Positions 1 through 7,589 of a DNA stretch of 64,000 bases are shown here, in pieces. Made by a program: the position numbers and the translations under genes. Position 1 is the stretch's first letter. Every line of letters starts with the position of its first letter. The notes under the pieces are model-generated. The model ran no database searches. It was not told the origin of the DNA and saw nothing but the letters and a program-made list of their open reading frames with translations. The stretch is from the NCBI RefSeq assembly GCF_014653945.1, contig NZ_BNAU01000005.1, positions 124,001 through 188,000 on the forward strand. Direction: 5' to 3'. This stretch comes from Amycolatopsis deserti. GTDB taxonomy: Bacteria; Actinomycetota; Actinomycetes; Mycobacteriales; Pseudonocardiaceae.

Positions 1-846
1 GAGTGCCGGATCGACCACGCTGCCCTGGAGCACAGTCATCGTGTGCCCCGACATCGCCCGGCACAGGTCGAGGTTGAACCCCGGTTCCGTGCGCAGATCG
101 GGCCGGGACCCGGCGAACGCCGAACCCCGCACCGGCACCAGGTAGTCGATCCCGCCGGGCACGGGTGCGGTCTCCGGCGTGATCCCGCCCCACGGCGCGC
201 CATCGTCGCACGCCAGGCGCAGGCCGAGGATGCGGTCCCCGATCGCCTCCCGGACCGCCGCGATCACCTCACGCAGCAACCGCGCCCGGTCACCGTAGGC
301 GTCGGTGCGCCGGTTGGTCAGCCCGGAACAGAACTGCCGCAGCAGCGAGTACTGGCCGGCGTCGATCTCCACACCGTCCACACCGGACTGCGCAGCCAGT
401 GCCGCCGCGGCGCGGAACCCGCCGATCAGCGCCGCGATCTCCGGGCCTTCCATCTCCATCGGCAGCTCACGGCTCACCGGATCCGGAACCCGAGACGGCG
501 CCCACAACGCCGACTGGTGGTAGGCCGACGAGCCCTGCCCACCGGCATGACCGAGACTCGCCACCACGAGCGTCCCGTGTGGACGACAGGCGTCCACGAT
601 GGACGTCCAGCCGGGACCGCACTCCGCGGCCAGCGGCGCGCGTTCGTACGGCCAGTCGGAGGGGTGCACGCTCGCCGTCTCGGTGACGATGATCCCGGCG
701 CCGCCCTCGGCCCGCCGCCGGTAGTAGGCGACGTGCCGGCCGGCGAGCGCCCGGCCCCGAGCCAGGTTGGTTTCGTGCGGACCGAAGAGGACCCGGCTCG
801 GGGCGGTGCTGCCGCCGACCCGGACGGGGCCGGCGAGCCTGGTCAT
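1..846 (-). CDS. Old-yellow-enzyme family FMN oxidoreductase, mycofactocin-associated (partial)
   Basis: The reading frame begins at an ATG at 846 that overlaps the mftC stop (ATGA) and runs off the left edge, so only about 282 N-terminal codons are present. The protein begins with a flavin-binding TIM-barrel start (VGGSTAPSRVLFGPHETNLA) and contains the segment GLTNRRTDAYGDRARLLREV, typical of the NADH:flavin oxidoreductase/old yellow enzyme family. Family knowledge: OYE-like reductases occur beside mftC in many actinobacterial mycofactocin loci and are thought to reduce substrates using the cofactor pool. The tight overlap indicates co-translation with mftC. Substrate unknown. mftD, mftE and mftF, if present, lie to the left of the window. 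Confidence 0.85.
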   Translation of the reverse strand, partial: MTRLAGPVRVGGSTAPSRVLFGPHETNLARGRALAGRHVAYYRRRAEGGAGIIVTETASVHPSDWPYERAPLAAECGPGWTSIVDACRPHGTLVVASLGHAGGQGSSAYHQSALWAPSRVPDPVSRELPMEMEGPEIAALIGGFRAAAALAAQSGVDGVEIDAGQYSLLRQFCSGLTNRRTDAYGDRARLLREVIAAVREAIGDRILGLRLACDDGAPWGGITPETAPVPGGIDYLVPVRGSAFAGSRPDLRTEPGFNLDLCRAMSGHTMTVLQGSVVDPAL

Positions 847-2042
847 CGCGTGGGCTGGAACCCCGCGAGCGGGCTGGTGTCGCACGCCCGGTCCGGCCGG
901 GCGCCGCCCTCGGGCGGGCCGAAACCGATGCTGACCGCCACCTTGCGACTCTTGCGGGTCTTCGAATGCGAGTGGTCGATGTGCGAGCGCGGCGCCGCGC
1001 TGACCCCGGCCAGCGCCAGTTCACCGTGCCCCTTCACGCATTCCGGGTCCGGGCCGTCCAGCGGCAGTCCGGTGAAGAACTTCGCCGCCATGCACCCGCC
1101 CTGGCAGGCGTCGTAGGCCGAACACGACGTGCACGCGCCCCCGGTCTGCGGGCCACGCAACCGCTCGAACAGCTCCGAGGTGTTCCACACGCCGGCGAAC
1201 CCGCCCTCGTCGCGGACGTTGCCGGCGAGGAACTCCTCGTGGATCGCGAACGGGCAGGCGTAGACGTCGCCGACCGGGTCGATCAGGCACACCACCCGGC
1301 CCGCGCCGCACAGGTTCAGGCCCGGCAGCGGGTCCGAGCCGAGCGCGTTGAGGTGGAAGAACGAGTCACCGGTGAGGACCTTCTCGCCGTGGGCGATCAG
1401 CCAGTCGTAGAGCTGCAACTGCTGCTCGGCGGTCGGGTGCAGCTCGTCCCAGGTGTCCGCGCCGCGGCCGGACGGGCGCAGCCGCGTGATGCGCAGCTGG
1501 GCGCCGTAGGTGTCGGCGATGGCCTTGAACTCGTCGAGCTGACCGACGTTGTGCCGGGTCATCACGACGGAAAGCTTGAAGTCGCGGAACCCGGCGTCCT
1601 TCAGATTCCGCATCGCCCGGATCGCGGTGTCGTAGGAACCCGGACCGCGGACGTAGTCGTTGACCTCGGCGGTCGCGCCGTCCAGCGAGATCTGCACGTC
1701 CACGTAGTCGGTCGCGGCGAGCCACCGCGCCCGCTCCGGGGTGAGCTTCACGCCGTTGGTGGAGAACTTGACGCCCACCTGGTGGTCCACGGCGTATTCG
1801 ACCAGTTCCCAGAAGTCGGAGCGCACGGTCGGCTCGCCGCCGCCGATGTTGACGTAGAAGACCTGCATGCGCTGCAGCTCGTCGATGACGGCCTTGCACT
1901 CCGCCGTGCTCAGCTCCCGCGGGTCGCGGCGGCCCGACGAGGACAGGCAGTGCACGCACGAGAGGTTGCAGGCGTAGGTCAGTTCCCAGGTCAGGCAGAT
2001 GGGCGAGTTCAGCCCCTGCTTGAAGTGTTCGACGAGCTTCAT
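843..2042 (-). CDS. mftC: Mycofactocin radical SAM maturase MftC
   Basis: A 399-residue radical SAM/SPASM protein. The cluster-binding Cys-x3-Cys-x2-Cys motif is CNLSCVHC at residues 25-32. The SAM-binding GGGEPT follows, and the C-terminal half is Cys-rich (CGAGRVVC, CPFA, CTSCSAYDACQGGC), as expected for SPASM auxiliary Fe-S clusters. Known family function: MftC oxidatively decarboxylates the C-terminal Tyr of MftA and forms a Val-Tyr crosslink, with MftB delivering the peptide. It starts 20 nt after mftB and ends in an ATGA overlap with the next gene. The last 60 or so residues, after the SPASM domain, are basic and low in complexity, a common tail in this family. Confidence 0.97.
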   Translation of the reverse strand: MKLVEHFKQGLNSPICLTWELTYACNLSCVHCLSSSGRRDPRELSTAECKAVIDELQRMQVFYVNIGGGEPTVRSDFWELVEYAVDHQVGVKFSTNGVKLTPERARWLAATDYVDVQISLDGATAEVNDYVRGPGSYDTAIRAMRNLKDAGFRDFKLSVVMTRHNVGQLDEFKAIADTYGAQLRITRLRPSGRGADTWDELHPTAEQQLQLYDWLIAHGEKVLTGDSFFHLNALGSDPLPGLNLCGAGRVVCLIDPVGDVYACPFAIHEEFLAGNVRDEGGFAGVWNTSELFERLRGPQTGGACTSCSAYDACQGGCMAAKFFTGLPLDGPDPECVKGHGELALAGVSAAPRSHIDHSHSKTRKSRKVAVSIGFGPPEGGARPDRACDTSPLAGFQPTR

Positions 2043-2062
2043 CGCACGCCCTTCTCAGTGGT

Positions 2063-2347
2063 TCAGCGCGGTTCGATCGTGCCGTTGTCGGCCAGTCCCG
2101 CCAGCGCCTTCAGGTAGGCCGGGCGCTGGTCGTCCGGGACGCCGGCGGCGTCGAGGGTGGTGTGCACGTCGGGCTGGTCCCCGAGCGTGCGCACCACCTC
2201 GACCAGGATCTTCGTCTTCAGGAAGGACAGCCTCCGGGTGCCGAAGTCGTAGGCGAGCGCCCCGAACGGTTCCGGTCGCAACGCGACGCGCGGGGAGCAC
2301 CGGTAGGCCTGGTCCGGATCGAACACGACGGTCAGTAGACGCCGCAC
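2063..2347 (-). CDS. mftB: Mycofactocin peptide chaperone MftB
   Basis: This 94-residue protein resembles the PqqD-like RiPP recognition element. It starts MRRLLTVVFDPDQAYRCSPRVALRPEPFGALAYDFGTRRLSFLK, the form usual for MftB. Family role: it binds the MftA leader and presents it to MftC. The ATG at 2347 lies inside the 3' end of mftA (16-nt overlap), so translation is probably coupled. mftC follows 20 nt after the stop. Confidence 0.96.
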   Translation of the reverse strand: MRRLLTVVFDPDQAYRCSPRVALRPEPFGALAYDFGTRRLSFLKTKILVEVVRTLGDQPDVHTTLDAAGVPDDQRPAYLKALAGLADNGTIEPR

Positions 2348-2436
2348 ATGCCGTCGATGGAGACCTCTTCGACGAGCAGGTCCTCCTCGACGAGCGTGTC
2401 TTCCACGGCGGGGGCGACGGTCTTGGCCTCGGACAT
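2332..2436 (-). CDS. mftA: Mycofactocin precursor peptide MftA
   Basis: A 34-residue peptide with an acidic leader and the diagnostic C-terminal core IDGMCGVY. The last Val-Tyr pair is the substrate of MftC. The start is the ATG at 2436, preceded by a good ribosome-binding site (GAAGGGAG, about 7 nt upstream). The same frame stays open far upstream, but that extension runs through mftR on the other strand and is not real. Released Val-Tyr-derived material becomes the redox cofactor mycofactocin. The small size makes this gene easy to miss in automatic annotation. Confidence 0.97.
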   Translation of the reverse strand: MSEAKTVAPAVEDTLVEEDLLVEEVSIDGMCGVY

Positions 2437-2488
2437 GGGATGCTCCCTTCGGCGATGGGCCGCTCCGGTGCGGCCGCGCTTCTCGGAC

Positions 2489-2507
2489 GATAATGGCACC
2501 GAGTGCC
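2489..2507. promoter_or_regulatory. Divergent mftA/mftR promoter with candidate MftR operator
   Basis: On the plus strand a near-perfect -10 element, GATAAT, occupies 2489-2494. It places transcription start close to the GTG at 2503, so mftR is probably leaderless. The inverted repeat GGCAC-CGA-GTGCC (2495-2507) lies directly over that start point. On the minus strand the same segment reads CATTAT, a possible -10 for mftA. A repressor bound here would block both promoters. Assignment to MftR is inference from position. Confidence 0.55.
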
Positions 2508-3117
2508 GAATGGAAGAGGGATGACCGAAAAGGCGGAGCCGGCGCCCAGGGCGGGGCGCAAGCCGATCACGTCGCGGGCGGAGGTCGAGCACGTGGCGTT
2601 CGAACTGTTCGCCACCCGCGGCTTCGACCGCACGACGATCGACGACATCGCGAAGGCCGCCGGCATCGGGCGGCGCACGTTCTTCCGCTACTTCCCGTCG
2701 AAGAACGACATCGCCTGGGGCGACTTCGACGGGCAGCTGGACAAGATGCGCAAGCGGCTCGCCTCCTACCCGCCGGATCGCCCGCTGCCCGGCGTGCTGC
2801 GCGAGGCGCTGGTGGACTTCAACCGGGTCGACCCGGACGAGGCGGTGTGGCACCGGCAGCGGATGGAGCTGATCCTGACCACCCCGGCGCTGCAGGCGCA
2901 TTCGACGCTGCGCTACGCGGACTGGCGGCAGGTGATCGCGGAGTTCGTCGCGGAACGGCTCGGGGTGGCCGCCTCGGCGCTCGCCCCGCAGACCGTGGCC
3001 TACACCGCGCTGGGCATCGCGCTGGCGGCCTACGAGCAGTGGCTGCGCGACCCGCGCGCGGACCTCGCCGACCTGATGGCCGCCGGGGTGGACCAGCTGA
3101 CCGCGGCGCTGACCTGA
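2503..3117 (+). CDS. mftR: TetR-family regulator of mycofactocin synthesis MftR
   Basis: A 204-residue TetR-family protein. The N-terminal helix-turn-helix (ELFATRGFDRTTIDDIAKAAGIGRRTFFRYFPSKNDI) has the GRRTFFRYFPSK recognition helix usual for MftR-type regulators, and an all-helical ligand domain follows. It is divergent from mftA with 66 nt between the starts. The GTG at 2503 fits a leaderless transcript from GATAAT at 2489. An ATG at 2521 with GGAAG just upstream is the alternative start and would shorten the protein by six residues. Known family behaviour: MftR represses the mft operon and is relieved by acyl-CoA ligands. Confidence 0.93.
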   Translation: MPNGRGMTEKAEPAPRAGRKPITSRAEVEHVAFELFATRGFDRTTIDDIAKAAGIGRRTFFRYFPSKNDIAWGDFDGQLDKMRKRLASYPPDRPLPGVLREALVDFNRVDPDEAVWHRQRMELILTTPALQAHSTLRYADWRQVIAEFVAERLGVAASALAPQTVAYTALGIALAAYEQWLRDPRADLADLMAAGVDQLTAALT

Positions 3118-3121
3118 GCCG

Positions 3122-3505
3122 TCAGCGGGGCCGGCGGAGGAACTCCGACGCCCGGCGCCACACCTCGCGCGGGTCCGGATCGGTCGCGGTCCACGTGGTG
3201 GAGCGGATCTCGCCGCGCCCGCGGTAGGTCCGCATGATCTGCCGGTGCACGGGCAGGCCGACGAAGCCGCGCATGGCGTCCTCGTCGCGCCACACCGAGA
3301 CCGAGCCGGTTCTGCGCCGCGAGGGCTCGGCCCAGAGCCAGTGCCCGACCGCGCCGTCGAGGGTCGGCCACAGGCGGGACAGCTGCCTGCCCGCGCGGTA
3401 GATCCCCGGCAGGTCGCGCAACCGGTCGGAGGTGAAGTCGGTGACGCTGACGAGCACGAGCCCGCTCGCGTCGGCGGGTCCGGGTGTCCACGAGGTGCGC
3501 AGCAA
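3122..3505 (-). CDS. Monooxygenase-like (ABM-fold) conserved hypothetical protein
   Basis: A 127-residue soluble protein with alternating strands and Trp-rich segments (RLWPTLDGAVGHWLWAEP, GSVSVWRDEDAMRGFVGLPVHRQIMR). This resembles dimeric alpha/beta-barrel proteins of the antibiotic-biosynthesis-monooxygenase or spheroidene-monooxygenase-like type. No catalytic motif is obvious. The likely start is a TTG at 3505 with GGAGG nine bases upstream. It begins 4 nt after the stop of the TetR gene on the same strand and is probably co-transcribed with and controlled by it. Function unknown. Confidence 0.65.
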   Translation of the reverse strand: MLRTSWTPGPADASGLVLVSVTDFTSDRLRDLPGIYRAGRQLSRLWPTLDGAVGHWLWAEPSRRRTGSVSVWRDEDAMRGFVGLPVHRQIMRTYRGRGEIRSTTWTATDPDPREVWRRASEFLRRPR

Positions 3506-3509
3506 GGTT

Positions 3510-4142
3510 TCAGTCCTCCGGCAGGGTGGCGGGATCGGTGGCGAGGGCGCGCAGCCGCGCCAGGACGGCGCGGCGGGCGCGGGCGAAGGTGACCTCGTGC
3601 CCGACCAGCCGCGAGTGGATCACGGCCGACTCGCCGAGCGCGTCGATCTCGTAGGCGAGCTGGTCCGGGTCGGCGTCTTCGGTGAGCTCGCCCAGCGCGA
3701 TCGCCTCGTCGACGAGCGAGCGGATGAAGGCGAGCCAGTCGTGCAGCGCCTGCGCCGTTTTGGCCTGGACGGCGCCGGGCCGGTCGTCGAACTCCGTTTG
3801 CGCGGCGAGGAAGAAGCACCCACCGGGCAGGACACCGTCGGCGTAGAAGGCCATCCGAGCCTCGTGCAGCGCGAACACCCGCCGGATGCCGGGTGGCGTG
3901 CGCAGCGCGGGCGCCATGACGCGGTCCGTCCACTGCCTGCGCGCCTGGTCGATCGCGTCGAGCTGCAGGTGCTCCTTGTCCCTCCAGTGCGCGAACAGCC
4001 CGGACTTGCTGGTGCCGAGATGCTCGGCGAGCCGCCCGAACGTGAGACCTTCCAGCCCGTGCACCGAGGCCAGCGCCACCGCCGCGTCGAGGACGGTTTC
4101 CCGCGTGCGCTGACCGCGCTCGCGCCGCCGATCGGTTTGCAT
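3510..4142 (-). CDS. TetR/AcrR-family transcriptional regulator
   Basis: About 210 residues, beginning MQTDRRRERGQRTRETVLDAAVALASVHGLEGLTFGRLAEHLGTSKSGLFAHWRDKEHLQL. This is a complete TetR helix-turn-helix. The C-terminal domain resembles the TetR_C_6-like group (GGCFFLAAQTEFDDRPGAVQ). The ATG at 4142 is preferred. A GTG at 4157 in frame would overlap the presumed promoter. A strong TetR-type palindrome lies 18 nt upstream (4161-4180), so self-repression is likely. The downstream 127-residue protein is its probable target. Confidence 0.9.
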   Translation of the reverse strand: MQTDRRRERGQRTRETVLDAAVALASVHGLEGLTFGRLAEHLGTSKSGLFAHWRDKEHLQLDAIDQARRQWTDRVMAPALRTPPGIRRVFALHEARMAFYADGVLPGGCFFLAAQTEFDDRPGAVQAKTAQALHDWLAFIRSLVDEAIALGELTEDADPDQLAYEIDALGESAVIHSRLVGHEVTFARARRAVLARLRALATDPATLPED

Positions 4143-4160
4143 GGGTCGACCGTACACTAG

Positions 4161-4180
4161 AAGACCGATCGGTCGGTCTT
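4161..4180. promoter_or_regulatory. TetR operator palindrome
   Basis: AAGACCGATCGGTCGGTCTT: 8-bp arms AAGACCGA/TCGGTCTT are perfectly inverted around a 4-bp centre. This form (ACCGAnCGGT core) is common for autoregulating TetR proteins. It lies immediately upstream of the TAGTGT -10-like element of the minus-strand TetR gene. Confidence 0.7.
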
Positions 4181-4221
4181 ATTTTTTGACCATGCCTGCC
4201 CAGTCGCGGTTCCGCCGGGTG

Positions 4222-5091
4222 CTAGTCCGCCACCAGGTTCAGCAGCTTCGCCGGGCCCAGCACGTTCGCGCCCTCCGCCTCGACTCTGGAGCGCAGCTCG
4301 CGGTCGGCCGTCACCACCACCACGTGGTCCCGCGGCCGGGCGTCCCGCGCCTTGCGGACGCTCTCCACGATCTGCGAATCACCGTCGCGGGGCGCGGCGA
4401 TCACCTCGACGTCGTCGGCCGGGGGCACGTCCCGCGCCTGGCCCTCGACGATCATCTGCACCCGCGGCCACCACGACCACTCCGCCCCGCCGAGCCCCAC
4501 GTCCGCGCTGCGCACACCCTCGCGGACCAGCCCGGACAGCCGGTCCCGCAACCGCTCCGCCGCACCGGCCCGGTCCCGCCACCAGCCGTCCGGCCGGGAC
4601 CCGACCACGTTGGCCGCGTCGACCACCAGCACCAGTTCGCGCCCCAGCTGCGCGTGCAGCGCCGGCCACGCGGCGGCGAAGTCGTCGTGCAGCGGGAACG
4701 ACCCGACCTCCTCCGGCGGCACCCACCGCAGCTCGGCGCTCTCCTCGTTGACCACCCGCTCCCGCACCGGGTGCCGGGTGTTCGCGAGCACCGTCGTGTA
4801 GCTCCAGCCGCCGTGGTCGGCCACCGACTCCGCGGTGGGCCGGACCGCGCCGACCGGCACCGCGGCCTCCTCCTCGGCCTCCCGGGTCGCCGCCTCGCGC
4901 GCCGACTCGTGGCCGCGCCGCGCACCACCGGGCAGCGCCCACGTCTCGCCGTGGTGGGTCCACCAGGCCCGGTGCTGCAGCAACACGCCCCGCTCGGGAT
5001 CGGTCAGCAGCAGCCCGGCGGCGCCGAACAGGCCCCAGTGCCGATGGCCGCGTTCGCAGTACACGAAGCCGTCGCCGTCATCAGGGGTCAT
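4222..5091 (-). CDS. NUDIX hydrolase fused to NYN/PIN-like nuclease domain
   Basis: A 289-residue two-domain protein. Residues 15-145 form a NUDIX fold with a recognisable box (GGARRGHESAREAATREAEEEAAV, close to Gx5Ex7REUxEExGU). From about residue 150 the sequence ELVLVVDAANVVGSRPDGWWRDRAGAAERL begins a NYN/PIN-like domain with Asp at the DAANVVGS motif and a second acidic site in VVVVTADRELRSR. Such a fusion suggests coupled nucleotide cleaning and RNA cleavage, but the substrate cannot be read from sequence. It starts at an ATG at 5091 and is followed upstream on the same strand by the sugar kinase gene 12 nt away. Confidence 0.75.
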   Translation of the reverse strand: MTPDDGDGFVYCERGHRHWGLFGAAGLLLTDPERGVLLQHRAWWTHHGETWALPGGARRGHESAREAATREAEEEAAVPVGAVRPTAESVADHGGWSYTTVLANTRHPVRERVVNEESAELRWVPPEEVGSFPLHDDFAAAWPALHAQLGRELVLVVDAANVVGSRPDGWWRDRAGAAERLRDRLSGLVREGVRSADVGLGGAEWSWWPRVQMIVEGQARDVPPADDVEVIAAPRDGDSQIVESVRKARDARPRDHVVVVTADRELRSRVEAEGANVLGPAKLLNLVAD

Positions 5092-5103
5092 CGTTCCAGC
5101 TTG

Positions 5104-6054
5104 TCACACCGCGCGGGCTTCGAGCGCGAGCGCGGCGGCCCCCACCAGGGCGGCGTCGTCGCCCAGCTGCGCGGTGCGGATGCGCGCCAGCGGCCGGTGC
5201 CTGCCGCCGGTGATCGCGGCCGCGTAGTGCTCCCGCGCTTCGTCGAGGAACAGCGGCGCCGACTCCGACACGCCGCCGGCGATCACCACGATCTCCGGGT
5301 CGAACACGTCCGCGACCAGCGCGAGCCCCTCGCCGAGCCACTTCGCCAGCTCGGCCACCGCCCGCTGCGCGATCGGGTCGCCGTCGCGCGCCGCACCCGC
5401 CACGCGGCGCCCGGTCAGCGCGCCCGGGTCCAGCGCGATGTCCCGGGACAGGATCGTCGAGGTGCCCGGGTACCGGGCCAGCAGCTCGATCGCGGTCGCG
5501 GCCAGCGCCGTCCCGCTGCAGTACCGCTCCCAGCAGCCGTACTTGCCGCACGGGCACGCCCGGCCGTCCGGCACGACCGTCAAGTGCCCCAGCTCCGGCG
5601 CGACCCCGTTCGCGCCGCGGTACAGCTCGCCGTCCAGCAGCAGTCCCGCGCCGATCCCGGTGCCGATCGCCACCAGCGCGGCCACCTTCGCGCCGCGGGC
5701 CGCGCCGAAGCGGTGCTCCCCGACCGCGGCGGCGTTGGCGTCGTGCTCCAGCGTCACCGGCAGCCCGACGCGCTTGGCGATCCGGTCCGCCACCGGCGCG
5801 TTCCGCCACGCCAGGTGCGGCGCGAACATCACCGTGCGGCGGTCGTTGGCGATGAACCCGGCGACCGCGAGCCCGACCCCCACCACGTCCTCGTGCCGGT
5901 TGCGCAGCTCGTCGATCACGCCGGTGATCGCGTCCTCCAGCGCCTCCTCGCCACTCGGCGTGCCCGCCCGCGCGGTGTCCAGGATCGAGCCGTGCTCGTC
6001 CACCACGCCGGCGCGGACACTCGTGCCGCCGACGTCCAGGCCGATGGCGCGCAC
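5104..6054 (-). CDS. ROK-family sugar kinase (probable glucokinase)
   Basis: 316 residues starting VRAIGLDVGGTSVRAGVVDEHG, with an ATP-binding phosphate-1 loop at the N-terminus. Other family signatures are LEHDANAAAVGEHRFGAARG, ELGHLTV and the ROK zinc motif CPCGKYGCWERYCSG. Family function: phosphorylation of glucose or a related hexose; the presence of the complete zinc motif and catalytic Asp (HDAN) indicates an active kinase. The GTG at 6054 overlaps the TAG of the preceding gene by one base. Its place at the end of the ArsA block is found in other actinobacteria. Exact sugar not proven. Confidence 0.9.
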   Translation of the reverse strand: MRAIGLDVGGTSVRAGVVDEHGSILDTARAGTPSGEEALEDAITGVIDELRNRHEDVVGVGLAVAGFIANDRRTVMFAPHLAWRNAPVADRIAKRVGLPVTLEHDANAAAVGEHRFGAARGAKVAALVAIGTGIGAGLLLDGELYRGANGVAPELGHLTVVPDGRACPCGKYGCWERYCSGTALAATAIELLARYPGTSTILSRDIALDPGALTGRRVAGAARDGDPIAQRAVAELAKWLGEGLALVADVFDPEIVVIAGGVSESAPLFLDEAREHYAAAITGGRHRPLARIRTAQLGDDAALVGAAALALEARAV

Positions 6055-6437
6055 TAGCCGTCCCGCCACTGGACCGGGATGCGCTGCACCCGGCCGGACT
6101 CCGGCCGCGGCCGCGGCGGCGGCTGGAAGCCGGGCATGTGCACGCCCTCCTGCGGCTCCCACCGGTCGGCCAGCACCGCCCGCAGCAACGCGATGATCTG
6201 CGCCGCCTGCTCCAGCACGCGGGCCACGAACTCGGGCTTCTCACCGCGCACCACGGCGACGATCGCGCACAGCGGACACCAGCCGCACTCGCTGCCCTGC
6301 TCCGGCGACTCGGCGGTGCCGTGCCCGGCCGCGACCACCCCGTCCAGCCATGGCGCGGCGCGTTCGACGACCATCTCGACGAGCAGCCGGATCTCCTCGG
6401 CCAGGCTCGCCGCGGACACCCCTTCCCCGGTTGTCAC
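6054..6437 (-). CDS. Conserved actinobacterial hypothetical protein with CxxCxxC-like motif
   Basis: 127 residues beginning VTTGEGVSAASLAEEIRLLVEMVVERAAPWL. The only distinctive element is CGWCPLC in the first half, which could bind a metal. A helical segment (RVLEQAAQIIALLRAVLADRW) and a Pro/Arg-rich tail follow. It overlaps both neighbours: GTGA with the ArsA gene before it and TAGTG with the sugar kinase after it, so all three are one translational unit. Function unknown. Confidence 0.75.
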   Translation of the reverse strand: MTTGEGVSAASLAEEIRLLVEMVVERAAPWLDGVVAAGHGTAESPEQGSECGWCPLCAIVAVVRGEKPEFVARVLEQAAQIIALLRAVLADRWEPQEGVHMPGFQPPPRPRPESGRVQRIPVQWRDG

Positions 6438-7576
6438 GAGTCCTCCCCCGGCTTGGTCAGCGAGACGACGAGACCGTCCGCATCGGACTCGGCGCCGGTG
6501 ATCCGGCACGGGCGCAACGCTTCCGGCAGCGCGACCAGGCGGCGGAACCCGTCCACGGTGACCGCCAGGTCGTCGTCCACACGCGCCAGGTCCAGCTCGG
6601 CGCCGCGGTCCAGCGGCAGCGCCAGCCGAAGCCGGTACCCACCGTCCACTTCGGTCACGTGCAGCAGCGGCGCGGACTCGGAGCTGTTGCCGGTCAACGG
6701 ATCCCGCTCGCCGTACAGCTCGGTGGCGATCTCCCGCAGCGCGGGCAGCCCGACCGGTTCGGCCGCCCGGTGCTCGACCCGGGCCAGCTCCCACGTCAGC
6801 TCGGCGAGCACCTCGTCCTGCTGACGACGGCGGGTGCGCATCCAGTTCGCCGCCGCACCCCGCCACACGCCGGGCGCGGGCATCAGCCGGTTCACGATCA
6901 GCCCGTCCACGCGGATGCCGCGCAGCGCGAGCGAGCTGAGCGTGCGGCGTGCCTCGGCGACCACGACCCGCTCCGGCGTCAGCACCAGCCGCACCGTGGT
7001 GACCGCCGGATCGGTCAGCAGGTCGCGCAGCGACGACACGTGCGCCGCGAGGTCGCGGACCGACCGGGCCAGACCCCGGGACCCGGTGAGCGTGAGCTGC
7101 CAGCCGAACACCTTGTCCAGGTACCCGGAAACCGCCTCGGGAAGCGCGAGCAGCCGCAGCGTCTCCGCGGTCGGCCCGCAGTCGACCACCACGACGTCCC
7201 AGCGGCCCGCCTCGGCCAGCCGCTGCACCTCGGTCAGCGCGAGCAGCTCGTCCACGCCCGGCAGGACGCTCAGCTCCTCGGCGTCCAGGGCGTCCACCCC
7301 GGCGCCGGCGAGCGCGCCCTTGAGCCGGCCACGCAGGTCCTGCCAGATGTCGTCGACCAGGCCGCGCGAGTCGACCTGCGCGCCGTGCAGCCGGGTGTCC
7401 ACGTCGGACGGTTCGCGGCCAAGGCGCCGGCCGAACGCGTCGCCCAGCGAGTGCGCCGGATCGGTGGAGACCACCAGCGTCTTGTAGCCGCGCGCGGCCA
7501 GGCCCGCCGCCGTCGCCGCGGCGAGCGTCGTCTTGCCGACGCCTCCCTTGCCGGTGAACAGCAGCAGCCGCGTCAT
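6434..7576 (-). CDS. ArsA/GET3-family P-loop ATPase
   Basis: 380 residues. The deviant Walker A motif GKGGVGKTT sits at residues 9-17, followed by STDPAHSLGDAFG (switch I, A-type signature) and VVVVDCGPTAETLRLLALPE (Walker B region). Family knowledge: ArsA-type ATPases energise anion export or membrane-protein targeting. The metal-binding Cys residues of true arsenite pumps are not evident. An ArsA-like ATPase next to an SRPBCC gene and near fadD15 matches Mycobacterium tuberculosis Rv2184c-Rv2185c-Rv2187 by memory, so this is a conserved actinobacterial neighbourhood rather than an arsenic locus. Confidence 0.88.
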   Translation of the reverse strand: MTRLLLFTGKGGVGKTTLAAATAAGLAARGYKTLVVSTDPAHSLGDAFGRRLGREPSDVDTRLHGAQVDSRGLVDDIWQDLRGRLKGALAGAGVDALDAEELSVLPGVDELLALTEVQRLAEAGRWDVVVVDCGPTAETLRLLALPEAVSGYLDKVFGWQLTLTGSRGLARSVRDLAAHVSSLRDLLTDPAVTTVRLVLTPERVVVAEARRTLSSLALRGIRVDGLIVNRLMPAPGVWRGAAANWMRTRRRQQDEVLAELTWELARVEHRAAEPVGLPALREIATELYGERDPLTGNSSESAPLLHVTEVDGGYRLRLALPLDRGAELDLARVDDDLAVTVDGFRRLVALPEALRPCRITGAESDADGLVVSLTKPGEDS

Positions 7577-7589
7577 CGCCGCCCCGCCC

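Noticed and set aside
2332-3933. 533-codon open frame on the minus strand ending in the mftA sequence
   Set aside because: Only the last 34 codons are real (mftA). The rest runs antisense through mftR and neighbours and has no domain.
6434-7576. Arsenite resistance operon
   Set aside because: The ATPase is ArsA-like, but there is no arsB/acr3 or arsC. Its SRPBCC and fadD15 neighbours mark a conserved non-arsenic locus.
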